A stretch of 64,000 nucleotides of DNA from Pedobacter sp. D749 (GCF_019317285.1 NZ_CP079218.1:2542001-2606000), one strand, 5' to 3'. Shown: positions 1-10,102, numbered from the stretch's first letter. Numbers and translations are program-made. Notes: generated by a model from the sequence alone, not told the origin.

Positions 1-1748
1 AGCATATTTTCATAAGCATTAATATAAGCTGATGCACGTTCTAAAGGATCAGTGATATTATAAAGATTTGCCATCATCTCTTTCTCAATCGGGAAAAGGC
101 CATATCCCGCACCATTTGCATTAAACAAAATATACAGCGGTTTTGGAAGACCTTTCGCTTCATTTAAAACAGTTTGTGCATTCACTGCGTTTACTACCAA
201 AAACTTATTATAGGTTGGATAAACCAGCTTAATTGTAAAAGATTGTGGCCACACCCGGGCCTGCCCCATTTCACTGTTCTGACTTAAGCTTAAGTTACTT
301 ATTTTGTCTCCACTGTATTTAATATCATAACTAAAAACAGGTCGGCCTGGTTCATTTACCCAAACTTTATTCCAACTCAGTAGATCACTTTTACTGTATT
401 TACTTAAAATGGCAATCAAATCGTTCCAGGTAGCGTTGCCATAACTGTATTTTTTCAGGTATTCCCTGATCCCTTTTTGAAAGTTTTCTTTGCCCATTAA
501 CAGCTCCAATTGACGCATCATAATTGGTGCTTTATGGTAAATAATATTTCCATACATTGATCCAGCTTCTTGTAAGTTATCCAATTGCTGGCGAATGGGA
601 TTAGCGCCCAATGTCCTGTCTACGCCGTAAGCTGCCGGATAATGGTCTTGTAAAAACTTAAGATCAAAAGTGTTTTTGCCCATTAACTTTTCAGTTACCT
701 TATCGGCCATAAAATTGGCAAAAACCTCTTTCATCCAAACATCATTAAACCACTTCATGGTTACCAGATCGCCAAACCACATATGCGCCGTTTCATGCGA
801 AATCAGATTTGAACGGGAAATGAATTGATCTTTGGTTGCACCCTGATCTAAAAACAATGCAGATGCTTTATATTGTACCTCACCAGGGTGCTCCATACCG
901 CCAAACTGAAAATCTGGAATGCTGACAAAACCTATTTTCTGAAAAGGGTATTTTATCGCTGTCCAGTTTTCCAAAAAATCGATGGCGTCGCGATGAGCTA
1001 TAAAAACAGAATCTACACTGAGTTTAATTTTAGCTGAATCAGTTTCTCGGTGAAGAAATTCCATCTCTCGGGTTTTCATTTTCTGATTAACAAGCGTGTA
1101 TTTCCCTGCAGTAAAAGAGAATAAATAGGTAGGCAATTTATCTGAATGATTAAAATGATAGGTGGTAAAATTATCTTGTACCAACGAATCTCTTTTTACG
1201 GCATTAGCCATTACTTTCCAATCGGTTGGAACAGTTAATGAAAGTAAAAAGTTAGCTTTTAAATCAGGCTGATCAAAGCAAGGAAATACCGTTCTCGCAT
1301 GATCAGGAACAAAAAGGGCATATAAAAAATCTTTATTTCTGTTTAGCGATTCGTTACCGGCAATAAATTCGATTTCGATATGGTTATTACCAACCTTTAA
1401 ATACGCTTGCTTAATTAAAATATGTTCTGCTTTAAAATCGATAGGTATGGTTTTTCCATTCACCGATACTCGTTTTATGTGGTCTGCATTTTGTTTAAAG
1501 TCAACTTGCAGATAAATTAATTTATTTATTTTAAAATCAATGCTTTCAGTCGATTTAATTGATTCTGATTGCGCTGCTGGTATTCTAAAATGAAGCTGAT
1601 ACTGAATGTTACTTATCGCGGCACTTCTGGAGTTTGCCAGGGCAAGAGAAACACCGGGTTCAACAGCAACAGCCTGTGCGGCATGCTGCGCGAAACAGGT
1701 GGAATTCAATAGTAAGAAAAGGCAAAGATATTTCGTAATTGTAGTCAT
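1..1748 (-). CDS. M1 family zinc aminopeptidase, 3' end beyond the window
   Basis: Removes N-terminal residues from peptides; a signal peptide (about residues 1-21, ending CFAQ) sends it to the periplasm or outer membrane. The frame is open from the ATG at 1748 to the window edge, giving 582 codons, so the C-terminus is missing. The zinc motif HETAH is at residues 318-322 and the third ligand Glu at 341, the spacing HExxH-x18-E of the M1 family. The substrate-binding GxMEN motif appears as GGMEH at 283-287, a variant of the usual form. The start lies only 12 bases after the NRAMP-like gene, so it is probably the last gene of the pxp operon and may feed peptide-derived 5-oxoproline or amino acids to it. 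Family assignment is firm; the operon link is inference. Confidence 0.93.
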   Translation of the reverse strand, partial: MTTITKYLCLFLLLNSTCFAQHAAQAVAVEPGVSLALANSRSAAISNIQYQLHFRIPAAQSESIKSTESIDFKINKLIYLQVDFKQNADHIKRVSVNGKTIPIDFKAEHILIKQAYLKVGNNHIEIEFIAGNESLNRNKDFLYALFVPDHARTVFPCFDQPDLKANFLLSLTVPTDWKVMANAVKRDSLVQDNFTTYHFNHSDKLPTYLFSFTAGKYTLVNQKMKTREMEFLHRETDSAKIKLSVDSVFIAHRDAIDFLENWTAIKYPFQKIGFVSIPDFQFGGMEHPGEVQYKASALFLDQGATKDQFISRSNLISHETAHMWFGDLVTMKWFNDVWMKEVFANFMADKVTEKLMGKNTFDLKFLQDHYPAAYGVDRTLGANPIRQQLDNLQEAGSMYGNIIYHKAPIMMRQLELLMGKENFQKGIREYLKKYSYGNATWNDLIAILSKYSKSDLLSWNKVWVNEPGRPVFSYDIKYSGDKISNLSLSQNSEMGQARVWPQSFTIKLVYPTYNKFLVVNAVNAQTVLNEAKGLPKPLYILFNANGAGYGLFPIEKEMMANLYNITDPLERASAYINAYENM

Positions 1749-1760
1749 GTAAATAAAGAT

Positions 1761-2945
1761 TTATTCTCCTTTAATCATCTGTAAAATGGTTCCGTAACTC
1801 ATCCAAACCATGGTGATTACCACAGCTAAACCTGTTAGTGTTAACCAAAGTGGTTGTTTATAATTTGCGATAATTTTAGTTCTATAAGCCGCAATAAGCA
1901 TAATCCCCAATGCAATGGGTAAAATAAAACCATTAATAGCACCCACAGTAAGCAATATTTTTACGGGTTTACCGATCAGGATAAAAATAACACAGGATAT
2001 GGATATAAAGGCAATGATAATCTCTCTGTTAAACTTTAAGATCAGTGGGTGAAAACTTTTAATAAAAGAGATGGAGGTATATGCCGAGCCCACAACAGAA
2101 GAAATTCCCGCAGCCCAGATCACTACACCAAAAATTTTATATCCTATTTCTCCGCTGGCCAATTTAAAAACCGAGGCGGCCGGATTGGATGGATCTAAGG
2201 TAAAACCTTTACTTACTACACCCAAAGCAGCAATAAATAATAATAAGCGCATGATAGATGCAAGTCCGATGGCACTTAATGCACCTTTATTTACGGCACC
2301 CAAATTTTGGATTCCGGTTTGCTTGGCATCTAATAAGCGATGAGCGCCCGAAAAAGTAATATAACCACCAACGGTTCCACCGACAATGGTTAATACGGCG
2401 GTAAAACTAAACTGCGTAGGGTTTACAGCCCTTAATGCGGCTTCTGCCAATGGTGGCGAACTGGTATAGGCAATAATTAAAGCCAGTACAATCTTAATCA
2501 ACCCCATGGTTTTGGCAAAAACATCCATTGCTTTGCCCGCTTCTTTGTAAATAAAGATCCCTATTGCCATAATAGCGCTGATTACAGCACCCTGCCCTAC
2601 ACTAATGCCAAATAACACATTTAATCCTAAGCCAGCACCAGCAATATTACCAATGTTAAAAGCCAAACCACCTAAAAAAACCAGGAATGAAATAAAGTAA
2701 CCCAAGCCCGGAAAAACCTTATTGGCTATATCCTGAGCAGGTTTATCAGCAACTGCAATAATCCGCCAAACGTTTAACTGTGCGATGGCATCTAATATGA
2801 TGGATAGCAATATGACAAAGGCAAAACTAGCACCTAATTGTTGGGTAAAAACTGCTGTTTGTGTTAAAAATCCAGGACCAATGGCCGAAGAAGCCATTAA
2901 AAATGCAGCTCCTAAAAGTACACTCCAATTGTATTTAGGCTTCAT
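1761..2945 (-). CDS. NRAMP-fold transporter of the YcsG type, lacking metal-binding motifs
   Basis: A 394-residue inner-membrane protein with about 11 hydrophobic helices, related to the NRAMP metal-ion family. Bacillus subtilis carries a similar gene (ycsG) beside its 5-oxoprolinase genes. The canonical TM1 motif DPGN, whose Asp and Asn bind metal, reads GPGF here (residues about 23-26), and the TM6 MPH motif is replaced by a Gly-rich stretch ([14 protein letters not shown]). It is therefore unlikely to be an ordinary Mn/Fe importer; given its place in the pxp operon it may carry 5-oxoproline or a related acid, which is inference. It overlaps pxpA by 4 bases (ATGA), so the two are translationally coupled. 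Confidence 0.85.
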   Translation of the reverse strand: MKPKYNWSVLLGAAFLMASSAIGPGFLTQTAVFTQQLGASFAFVILLSIILDAIAQLNVWRIIAVADKPAQDIANKVFPGLGYFISFLVFLGGLAFNIGNIAGAGLGLNVLFGISVGQGAVISAIMAIGIFIYKEAGKAMDVFAKTMGLIKIVLALIIAYTSSPPLAEAALRAVNPTQFSFTAVLTIVGGTVGGYITFSGAHRLLDAKQTGIQNLGAVNKGALSAIGLASIMRLLLFIAALGVVSKGFTLDPSNPAASVFKLASGEIGYKIFGVVIWAAGISSVVGSAYTSISFIKSFHPLILKFNREIIIAFISISCVIFILIGKPVKILLTVGAINGFILPIALGIMLIAAYRTKIIANYKQPLWLTLTGLAVVITMVWMSYGTILQMIKGE

Positions 2946-3703
2946 ATTGATGGAGCTTTAATTAAGATGCCTTCTTTTTTTAGTCTTTCAACTATCAATT
3001 TAGCAAAAGCAACAGCGTGTTCACCATCACCATGCAAACAAATGGTCTCTGCTCTTACAGCGATACGATTTCCGTTTGCACTCCTTACTTCCTGCTTTAG
3101 CGCAAATCCCAAAACCTGATTTACAGCATCTTCTTCGTTGGTAATTAAAGCGTTGTTTGCTGAGCGTGGAGTAAGTAAACCATCATCCTGATAACTACGG
3201 TCGGCAAAAACTTCTGATGCGGTAACTATGCCTATTTTTTCAGCTTCAGCTATCATCTTACTTCCTGCTAAGGCATACAAGATCAAACCTGGATCAAAAT
3301 CGTAAACAGCCTGCACAATCGCTTTTGCTAAAGTGCTATCTTTTGCAGCCATATTATATAGTGCACCATGCGCTTTAACATGATGTAATTTACCACCTGC
3401 AGCTTTTACAAAAGCACTTAATGCACCAATTTGATATAAAGTTAGCTGATAAGCTTCATTTGGGCTAATCTTCACTTCTCTTCGACCAAAGCCCTGCAGA
3501 TCGGGCAAACCAGGGTGTGCACCAATGGCTACTCCTTTTTTTAAGGCTAAAGCTACAGTTCGCTGCATTACAGCCGGATCGCCGGCATGAAAACCGCAGG
3601 CAATATTTGCCGATGTAATATAATCCATCAGTTTTTCATCATTGGGCATGGCATAATTTCCGAATGCTTCCCCCATGTCGCAATTAAGATCGATTATTTT
3701 CAT
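2942..3703 (-). CDS. pxpA: 5-oxoprolinase subunit PxpA (LamB/YcsF family)
   Basis: Subunit A of the ATP-dependent prokaryotic 5-oxoprolinase, which opens 5-oxoproline (pyroglutamate) to glutamate in the cytoplasm together with PxpB and PxpC. The 253-residue length is normal. Family signatures are visible: the N-terminal [12 protein letters not shown], then [12 protein letters not shown] near residue 35, KAHGALYN near 110 and CLHGDGEHA near the C-terminus. It overlaps pxpC upstream and the NRAMP-like gene downstream by 4 bases each, so the four genes form one tight operon. Confidence 0.96.
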   Translation of the reverse strand: MKIIDLNCDMGEAFGNYAMPNDEKLMDYITSANIACGFHAGDPAVMQRTVALALKKGVAIGAHPGLPDLQGFGRREVKISPNEAYQLTLYQIGALSAFVKAAGGKLHHVKAHGALYNMAAKDSTLAKAIVQAVYDFDPGLILYALAGSKMIAEAEKIGIVTASEVFADRSYQDDGLLTPRSANNALITNEEDAVNQVLGFALKQEVRSANGNRIAVRAETICLHGDGEHAVAFAKLIVERLKKEGILIKAPSI

Positions 3704-4704
3704 GTTTTGATATATTTAAGGCTTATTGCAGTGGTAATTAATGATAAATCGTGTTCACGTTCCAGGAAAAGTTCTTCTGCTTCGTCTCTCGAAATTTCAG
3801 AAAAATGAATGGTGTCACCGGGTTTTAACTGGGCACATAAAGGCAAATCGACCGCTGCAACATGGGCAATGCGGGGATAACCGCCAGTTGTTTGACAGTC
3901 GGCCATGAGTATAATCAAGTCGCCACTTCCGGTGACCTGAATAATCCCGGGAGTTACTGCTGTACTGAGCAATTCCTTTTTAACCTTCCTCACCAATGGT
4001 TTTCCAGATAAATGATAACCCATGCGATTACTTCTTCTATCGACGGTGTAAGAATTGGTTAAAAATGAAATAATGGATGCTGCATCAAACCAGCCGATTT
4101 CATTGCCCAGCACAACTCTGATGTTTTGCCTTTTCTCTGGCAGCAAACTTTCGCGCGAAATGCGCCAATTTGGATAGCTTAACGACCTATGAATTAATTT
4201 GTCTAATATCTCTTTTGATACTTCGCTAATAGTGGTACCACCGATCAAAACATCTGCTTTTTGCAATGCTCTTCCCTTAAAGCCACCAAAAGCAGCAGCA
4301 AGAAATGTACTTTTACTTTCCATTAGATCTGGCACATTCCATCCACCGGCAACAGCCAGATAGGTACGCACACCAATTGCATTATGGATCAGCTTTATAA
4401 CGGAACCAGCCGAAAAAAACAATGGCTTTTCTGCAGGCATTACTTGATCATTATAAACCAGGAAAGCTCCATCACCGGAATAAGCTACTAAAATATCAGT
4501 TTCAGCTTTAAACGAAGCATCGGCATAGGTAAATTCTATGGTCGCATTATCATCATTGTTACCAACTGCTTTATTGGCTAAACGGTGAGCCAACTCATCC
4601 ATAGCGCCAGAAACAGGTACAGCCTGCGAGAGGTATCGGTACCTGCCCAGATCCTGAATAGTACTTAACAAACCCGGCTTAATGATGCTGATTTTCATAC
4701 TCAT
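3700..4704 (-). CDS. pxpC: 5-oxoprolinase subunit PxpC (KipA-like, biotin-dependent carboxylase-like fold)
   Basis: Second catalytic subunit of the PxpABC 5-oxoprolinase, 334 residues. The N-terminus has the family pattern [15 protein letters not shown], followed by PVSGAMD and ANKAVGN. The central AVAGGWNVP and C-terminal [13 protein letters not shown] match the KipA/AHS2 domain. The start overlaps the stop of pxpB by 4 bases. In B. subtilis the homologous pair was first named for effects on the KinA kinase, but in this operon with pxpA the oxoprolinase role is the natural reading. Confidence 0.95.
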   Translation of the reverse strand: MSMKISIIKPGLLSTIQDLGRYRYLSQAVPVSGAMDELAHRLANKAVGNNDDNATIEFTYADASFKAETDILVAYSGDGAFLVYNDQVMPAEKPLFFSAGSVIKLIHNAIGVRTYLAVAGGWNVPDLMESKSTFLAAAFGGFKGRALQKADVLIGGTTISEVSKEILDKLIHRSLSYPNWRISRESLLPEKRQNIRVVLGNEIGWFDAASIISFLTNSYTVDRRSNRMGYHLSGKPLVRKVKKELLSTAVTPGIIQVTGSGDLIILMADCQTTGGYPRIAHVAAVDLPLCAQLKPGDTIHFSEISRDEAEELFLEREHDLSLITTAISLKYIKT

Positions 4705-5441
4705 ATTTCAGCATATGCATTAAACTCATCTATACCAATGGATTTAAAAGTAACAAGGTCACCTCCCTTTAAAAGTGATGGTTGCGAACGGTTTACATCA
4801 AATATCTTTAATGGTGTTTTTCCAATAATTTGCCAGCCTCCGGGTGTTTCCATTGGATAAATACCGGTTTGATTGCCTGCAATACCTACTGATCCTGCGG
4901 GTGTTTTAGCATTAGGAACTTCTTTTCTAGGCGTTGATAATCTGGTGTCCATCCCGCCCATATAAGCGAAACCTGGCACAAAACCGATCATAAATACAAC
5001 GCATTCGCCGTCCGTATGGATATCGATTACCTCAGTTTCACTAAGGTTATTGGTGCGGGCTACTATTGAAAGATCCGGACCAAAATTGCCTCCATAACAT
5101 ACCGGAATAACCAGGTTATCAGCTATTACCTTTGATTTTTCTCTTTTTATTTGTGCAATTTTATTTAAATGAGCGGATACCTTTTCGAAGCAAACCTCCC
5201 CCGGAAGATCTGATAACATCACACTTAACGGATCAAAGAAAACAGTTAAGGTAGTGTAAGCAGGAACGGTAGTAATAAAACCAGAAAAAGGATTTTGCAA
5301 CAGCAATTGATTAAAATCAGTAATCAGAAGTAACAAATCGTTATCGATAGCCATTCCGAACGTTATTGTAACTGATTTTTCGCTCAATCCGTAAATTTCT
5401 ATGGGAATACCTGTTTCAAAACACCCTAACTGCTCATTCAT
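4701..5441 (-). CDS. pxpB: 5-oxoprolinase subunit PxpB (KipI-like)
   Basis: First gene of the pxp operon, 246 residues, AHS1/KipI family. Typical blocks are IPVCYGGNFGPDL near residue 112, FMIGFVPGFAYMGGMD near 150, STPRKEVPNAKTPAGSVGIAG and the C-terminal YPMETPGGWQIIGKTP. PxpB and PxpC form the complex that works with PxpA to hydrolyse 5-oxoproline using ATP. The 170 bases upstream are AT-rich; I did not find a convincing full TAnnTTTG promoter there, only AATCTTTG on the minus strand at 5537-5544. Confidence 0.95.
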   Translation of the reverse strand: MNEQLGCFETGIPIEIYGLSEKSVTITFGMAIDNDLLLLITDFNQLLLQNPFSGFITTVPAYTTLTVFFDPLSVMLSDLPGEVCFEKVSAHLNKIAQIKREKSKVIADNLVIPVCYGGNFGPDLSIVARTNNLSETEVIDIHTDGECVVFMIGFVPGFAYMGGMDTRLSTPRKEVPNAKTPAGSVGIAGNQTGIYPMETPGGWQIIGKTPLKIFDVNRSQPSLLKGGDLVTFKSIGIDEFNAYAEI

Positions 5442-5610
5442 ACAAAAACAGTAAGATTTAATAATAAATATTCTTCATCATACGAAACTGACAGCTAAAC
5501 TGCCGCTATAAAAATGAATATATATTATTAAAATAACAAAGATTTTGAGAATAGGATAAAAAAGCAGAACTATCAGCTTGAAATTACTAAATCACCGATA
5601 AAATGTTAAT

Positions 5611-6894
5611 CTAATTTTTCGTCGCTTCAAGGCCTTTTATCAATTTCAATAACTCATCCTGCTCTTCGGCTTCTAATTCGATTATGCCATTAAACATTTC
5701 AAAAATTTCATCACGGAGGTTAGAACGCATTAAAAGATCGGTAAGACGTACAATGGTTTTCTTTTGATCGGTATTTAAACTACTAAACAATTTAGGCTCC
5801 ACTTCATATAATGACTTAATTAAACTAACCAACTCCGGTTTCCTTAATTCTTGCTCTCTTTCGCTGGCATAAACAGGAAATATCTCATCCTCTTCGTAAG
5901 TTTCAATCAGGCGGTTGGCATATTCTTTTAAAAACGGTTTACGTTTACTTTTAAGATATTCCGTTAGTGCTTTAATCAAAAATCTATATTCTGCCGAAGA
6001 TTTAGCTGCACCAAATATGGCCACCTGCCCTTCATTTTCGAAACTCTTAAAATCGAAATCACGAAAAAAATCACTATCAATGTAAACACTATGAAAATAA
6101 TCGTCGCTCTTTTTATTTAAGGTGGTGTAATCTTTATAAATTTCTTCTCCACTAGCCGAGAAATAGTATTTAGAGAGTTCTTTGTGGAGATTTTCTTTCC
6201 AATGGACATATTTAATCTTAAAATTAACGGCAGTATCGGGATAAAAAAGATTAAACTCTTCTACAGTTTTAATATTGCTGCTAAAATCCAATGCTTCACC
6301 ATTTACAATAATCGAGTAATTTTTGTGTTTATTCAATTCAATAAACCAACAGAATTCGTTTATCAAAAAAGGAATTACTGTTTCTTCTAAATCCTGTTGA
6401 CTGATCTTCAAATTAGTAAATGAAACGGTTGTTCCAGTTTCTCCAGTATTCTCCGGAACGCTGGAAAAATCATGGCTGTAACTATTTAAAGCACCAGTGT
6501 TAATGTGTATTTCGCCAGAACAAAATCCTTTTTCGGATTGGTAAGTGGTTTGCCAAACAGCATTATGCGCAAAGGTAAAAAAGGTAAGTCTCCCCACCCC
6601 ATTGCGGCCATGCATTTTAGAGGTGTGCTTTGGTGCTACAATCTGAATAGATTTTTCAGATTCGAAAAACGGATCGAATTTTTGTTGTAAGCGATCAAAA
6701 TTAATTCCATAACCATTATCAGCAATAGTTAACTGCTCCAAAAGGCCAAGCGCATTGGCTACATAATCTATACGGATGGTATTCGCATTGGCGTCAAAAC
6801 CATTCCATATATACTCCGCAATAGCCTGCTTTTCATTATAGTTCTTAAGTACTTTTTGTATTCCCTTTGAAGTGATATTAACGTTTACCGACAT
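5611..6894 (-). CDS. stand-alone GHKL (Hsp90/MutL/histidine-kinase type) ATPase
   Basis: A 427-residue cytoplasmic protein with an N-terminal ATP-binding fold. I place the start at the ATG at 6894 (MSVNVNI), not 10 codons earlier, because a TAnnTTTG promoter element overlaps the earlier codons. The N box EYIWNGFDANA, the G1 box DNGYGI and the glycine loop GRNGVGRLTF are all clear, as in MutL, MORC and Hsp90-type ATPases. The rest (about 200-427) has charged helical stretches and no kinase or mismatch-repair domain that I recognise. It is monocistronic between the pxp operon and ppx. Partner and role are unknown; chaperone-like or defence-related functions are both possible. Confidence 0.8.
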   Translation of the reverse strand: MSVNVNITSKGIQKVLKNYNEKQAIAEYIWNGFDANANTIRIDYVANALGLLEQLTIADNGYGINFDRLQQKFDPFFESEKSIQIVAPKHTSKMHGRNGVGRLTFFTFAHNAVWQTTYQSEKGFCSGEIHINTGALNSYSHDFSSVPENTGETGTTVSFTNLKISQQDLEETVIPFLINEFCWFIELNKHKNYSIIVNGEALDFSSNIKTVEEFNLFYPDTAVNFKIKYVHWKENLHKELSKYYFSASGEEIYKDYTTLNKKSDDYFHSVYIDSDFFRDFDFKSFENEGQVAIFGAAKSSAEYRFLIKALTEYLKSKRKPFLKEYANRLIETYEEDEIFPVYASEREQELRKPELVSLIKSLYEVEPKLFSSLNTDQKKTIVRLTDLLMRSNLRDEIFEMFNGIIELEAEEQDELLKLIKGLEATKN

Positions 6895-6912
6895 ACTTAC
6901 TAAATTAATTAG

Positions 6913-6920
6913 CAAATATA
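6913..6920 (-). promoter_or_regulatory. -7 promoter element of the GHKL ATPase gene
   Basis: On the minus strand this reads TATATTTG, a perfect match to the Bacteroidota -7 consensus TAnnTTTG. It ends 18 bases before the ATG at 6894 and lies inside the codons of the longer possible open frame, which argues for the shorter start. No clear -33 TTTG is present at the expected distance. Confidence 0.5.
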
Positions 6921-7061
6921 TCATTATATTTTAATCATTCAGGATGTTAATATAGTAAGTTTATACACGCACATTAAACGGCTTCTTTTAGCGTATTTAA
7001 ATATACTATCAGCCAGCCATTTATCATTAAACGATTGCCAGACTTGTATGAGATGATTTCT

Positions 7062-7943
7062 CTAATCCAGCTTCTCTTCTATCAATAATTTAATAATCCC
7101 ATCAGCCATTCCAACTTTAGGTACATAAATCTGTTTTATACCCGTCCACTTCATTAAAGTTAAATAAATTTCGCAAGCGGGGATAATTACATCCGCACGA
7201 TCGGGATTTAAGCCCAAGGTATTGATCCTTTCTTTCAATGAATAACTGGTTAATTTATTATACATCGAATTTAATTTCTGTAACGATAAAGGCGCATTTT
7301 CCTTCTCATCCGACATGCGGAACAATTTATTAATATTGCCACCGGTGCCTATACCAGCTAAGTGTTTATATTCTTTTGTATGCTCTTTTACCCAATCTTT
7401 CATCTCTTCCCAGGTTTCTTCCTTATCCTGATTGTCGAGCATTCTGATTGTACCAATATTAAATGATCTTGATACTTCCGGAGTACCCTTTACAAAAACA
7501 GATAATTCGGTGCTACCCCCACCCACATCAATATACAGGTAGTTTTTATTTTCGTCTAATTCTTCTTCAATATGGTTGGCATAAATAATATTCGCTTCCC
7601 GTTGTCCCTCGATAATTTCCAGGGTAACGTCTGTTTGCTCCTTAATCAGTTTTACAATATCCTGTCCGTTGCTGGCTTCACGCATGGCTGATGTTGCACA
7701 AGCCAAATATTCAGAAACATGATACACATCCATCAGGTTTTTAAAAGCTGTCATGGTTTTTACCAGGTCTGCAGATTTTTTCTCCGAAATATATTGATCC
7801 AGGAACGCATCATCTCCCAAACGGAGTGGCACACGTATCAGGGTGTTCTTTTTGTATTTATATTTTCCGTCCTGTTTGCTAATATCTGCAATGAGTAACC
7901 TCACCGCATTCGAACCGATATCTATAGCTGCGTATCTTAACAT
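7062..7943 (-). CDS. ppx: Ppx/GppA family exopolyphosphatase
   Basis: Releases phosphate from polyphosphate ends and/or hydrolyses pppGpp. The 293 residues cover the two actin-like ATPase subdomains only: phosphate-1 motif AAIDIGSNAVRLL at the start, YIDVGGGSTELSVF near residue 140, and GIGTGGNINKL near 200. It lacks the C-terminal HD-like region of the long E. coli enzyme, as is common in this phylum. Its ATG shares one base with the ppk1 stop codon (TAATG), so synthase and hydrolase of the same polymer are translationally coupled. Confidence 0.93.
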   Translation of the reverse strand: MLRYAAIDIGSNAVRLLIADISKQDGKYKYKKNTLIRVPLRLGDDAFLDQYISEKKSADLVKTMTAFKNLMDVYHVSEYLACATSAMREASNGQDIVKLIKEQTDVTLEIIEGQREANIIYANHIEEELDENKNYLYIDVGGGSTELSVFVKGTPEVSRSFNIGTIRMLDNQDKEETWEEMKDWVKEHTKEYKHLAGIGTGGNINKLFRMSDEKENAPLSLQKLNSMYNKLTSYSLKERINTLGLNPDRADVIIPACEIYLTLMKWTGIKQIYVPKVGMADGIIKLLIEEKLD

Positions 7944-10003
7944 TATGATTGATGCTTGGTTTTTAAATAGTTGTAGATGTCTACCTGTGCCCTTATTTTT
8001 TTACTTAATCTGTTTTTATGGTATTTGTTATTGTTTAAGGCATTAATTTGCCTCGATTTGGTATTGTCTTGCAGCTGCAGGTCAATAATGTCTTGGATCT
8101 CCTGTTTAACATCATGATCCAGAACTGGAAAACCTACTTCCACGCGGTGCTCGAAATTTCTGCTCATTAAATCTGCAGAGGATAAATACATATCGTTTTT
8201 ACCATTATTACCGAAGATATAAACCCGGGCATGCTCCAAAAACTTATCGATAATACTAATAGCAGTGATATTTTCGCTAAAACCTTTCACGCCTGGCACC
8301 AGGCAGCAGATACCGCGTATAATAAGCTGAATTTTAACCCCGGCATTGCTCGCATCGTAAAGTTTGGAAATAATGCCTTCATCAGCTAAACTGTTTACCT
8401 TTAACATGATATATGCAAGTTTACCTTGTTTAGCATTTCTGATTTCGCGGTTGATAAAATTAACCAGTTTAGAGCGGCTCTCCAGTGGAGAAACAATTAA
8501 GTGCCTGAAGCCTTTGGTTACCGTACGCTTGCTCAATGCATCAAAAAGTTTGACCAGATCATTGGTAATCTCTTTCTTTGCCGTAAAAATGCTATGATCG
8601 CAGTATAAACCTGCAGTTTTCTCATTAAAATTCCCCGTAGCTAAATTGGCGTAGTAAACCGGCTTATCCTTTTCAATCCGTTTAACCAGACAAATTTTAG
8701 AGTGTACTTTGTAATCTGTTAAACCGTAATTTACTTTAACCCCCTCTTCCATTAAACGGCTTGTCCAGTAAATGTTGGCCTGTTCATCAAAGCGGGCCTT
8801 AAGTTCTAATAAAACAGAAACAGCCTTTCCATTTTTAGCAGCGTTAATTAAGGCATTGATTACTTTCGAGTTTTCAGCTAAGCGATATAAAGTAATCTGT
8901 ATCTCCGTAACCTTTGGATCAAGGGCTGCCTCACGCAAAAATAAAATGATATAATCGTACGATTGGTATGGCAAATTCACCAAATAATCGCGCTGAGCAA
9001 CTTTATTGAACATGCTTTGGGTTCTATGCAGATCGTGCACCTTAAGCGGTACGTTCGGTGCATATTCCAATTCTTTTTTACCCACATTCGGGAAAGCGAT
9101 AAAATCGCCAAACTTATGGTAACGGTTACCTGGGATTAAACTATCTGCCTCTAGCTTGAGTTTGTTTACCAAAACGGTAAGCATATTAAGTGGCATGGCC
9201 GAATCATAAAGCAGGCGCATTGGTTTGCCTTTTTTGCGTTTCTCTAAACTGCTTTTTAAATCTTCGATAAACTTATCATTAATGTTTTTATCAATATCCA
9301 GTTCGGCATCCCGTGTTAACTGGATCGAATAAGCCTCTAAATTATCGTAAGTAAAAACATAGAAGATATCATCTAAACAATACCTGATGATATCTTCAGC
9401 AAGAATAATAAACTTTAGGTCGTTTGTTTCCGGCAGCACCAAAAACCGGGGTAAATTAGGCGGAATTTCTATTAATGCATACTTTTCTCTAACTTTTGTA
9501 TCCTTTTTAGAAAGTTTAACAAAGAAATATAGATACCGGTCTTTCAGTTCTGGAAATGGTTTATCCATATCCAGCATAATCGGAACCACATTTGATAAAA
9601 TCTTATCCCTGAAATGATTTTTAACGAATTCTCCCCTGCTTACATTCAGTTGAGTATCGTTTAAAATAAAAATCCTGTTTTGAGCAAGTTCGTTAATTAA
9701 AGTAGCCTGAAAAAGCTGGTCGAACTTTCTTTCCTGTTTTACAACAATATTTTTAATCTCATTCAGAATTTTCTTTGGATTAAATCCCAAAAGTGCCTTA
9801 GCCTTATCGTTCAGATTGGTTAACCGGGTCATGGTAGCCACCCTAACACGATAAAACTCTTCTAAATTGGAAGAAAATATAGATAGAAATTTAATCCGTT
9901 CAATCAGCGGAACTGTTTCATCGGCCGCTTCTTGCAATACACGTTCATTAAAGTAAAGCCAACTGATTTCGCGGTTAAAAAATGGAATCTTCTTATTACT
10001 CAT
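7943..10003 (-). CDS. ppk1: polyphosphate kinase 1
   Basis: Polymerises the gamma-phosphate of ATP into polyphosphate. The 686 residues are full length and carry the N-terminal helical domain (FFNREISWLYFNERVL), the head domain and two phospholipase-D-like catalytic domains. The phosphorylated His is H434 in YKVHSK, followed by LATGNFNEKTAGLYCDHS; the second essential His is in FLEHARVYIF, followed by YLSSADLMSRN. It precedes ppx in the same operon. An intrinsic-terminator-like hairpin ends only about 15 bases upstream of the start codon, so its leader is unusual and could give attenuation (inference). Confidence 0.97.
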   Translation of the reverse strand: MSNKKIPFFNREISWLYFNERVLQEAADETVPLIERIKFLSIFSSNLEEFYRVRVATMTRLTNLNDKAKALLGFNPKKILNEIKNIVVKQERKFDQLFQATLINELAQNRIFILNDTQLNVSRGEFVKNHFRDKILSNVVPIMLDMDKPFPELKDRYLYFFVKLSKKDTKVREKYALIEIPPNLPRFLVLPETNDLKFIILAEDIIRYCLDDIFYVFTYDNLEAYSIQLTRDAELDIDKNINDKFIEDLKSSLEKRKKGKPMRLLYDSAMPLNMLTVLVNKLKLEADSLIPGNRYHKFGDFIAFPNVGKKELEYAPNVPLKVHDLHRTQSMFNKVAQRDYLVNLPYQSYDYIILFLREAALDPKVTEIQITLYRLAENSKVINALINAAKNGKAVSVLLELKARFDEQANIYWTSRLMEEGVKVNYGLTDYKVHSKICLVKRIEKDKPVYYANLATGNFNEKTAGLYCDHSIFTAKKEITNDLVKLFDALSKRTVTKGFRHLIVSPLESRSKLVNFINREIRNAKQGKLAYIMLKVNSLADEGIISKLYDASNAGVKIQLIIRGICCLVPGVKGFSENITAISIIDKFLEHARVYIFGNNGKNDMYLSSADLMSRNFEHRVEVGFPVLDHDVKQEIQDIIDLQLQDNTKSRQINALNNNKYHKNRLSKKIRAQVDIYNYLKTKHQS

Positions 10004-10037
10004 TTAAAAAAATAAAAAATCCCTGCCAAACAGGGAT
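10004..10037 (-). terminator. intrinsic terminator hairpin directly before ppk1
   Basis: On the minus strand, stem ATCCCTG / CAGGGAT with a 5-base loop (10019-10037) is followed by a U-rich run that continues up to the ppk1 start codon. It is well placed to end transcription of the H1-like gene upstream. Because the run touches the ppk1 ATG, the same hairpin must lie in or right before the ppk1 leader. Confidence 0.75.
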
Positions 10038-10102
10038 GTTCAAAACTGCACATTAATTTGTTAAATCGATGTTAATTCATTTACATGTTAACGTTAACAA
10101 AT

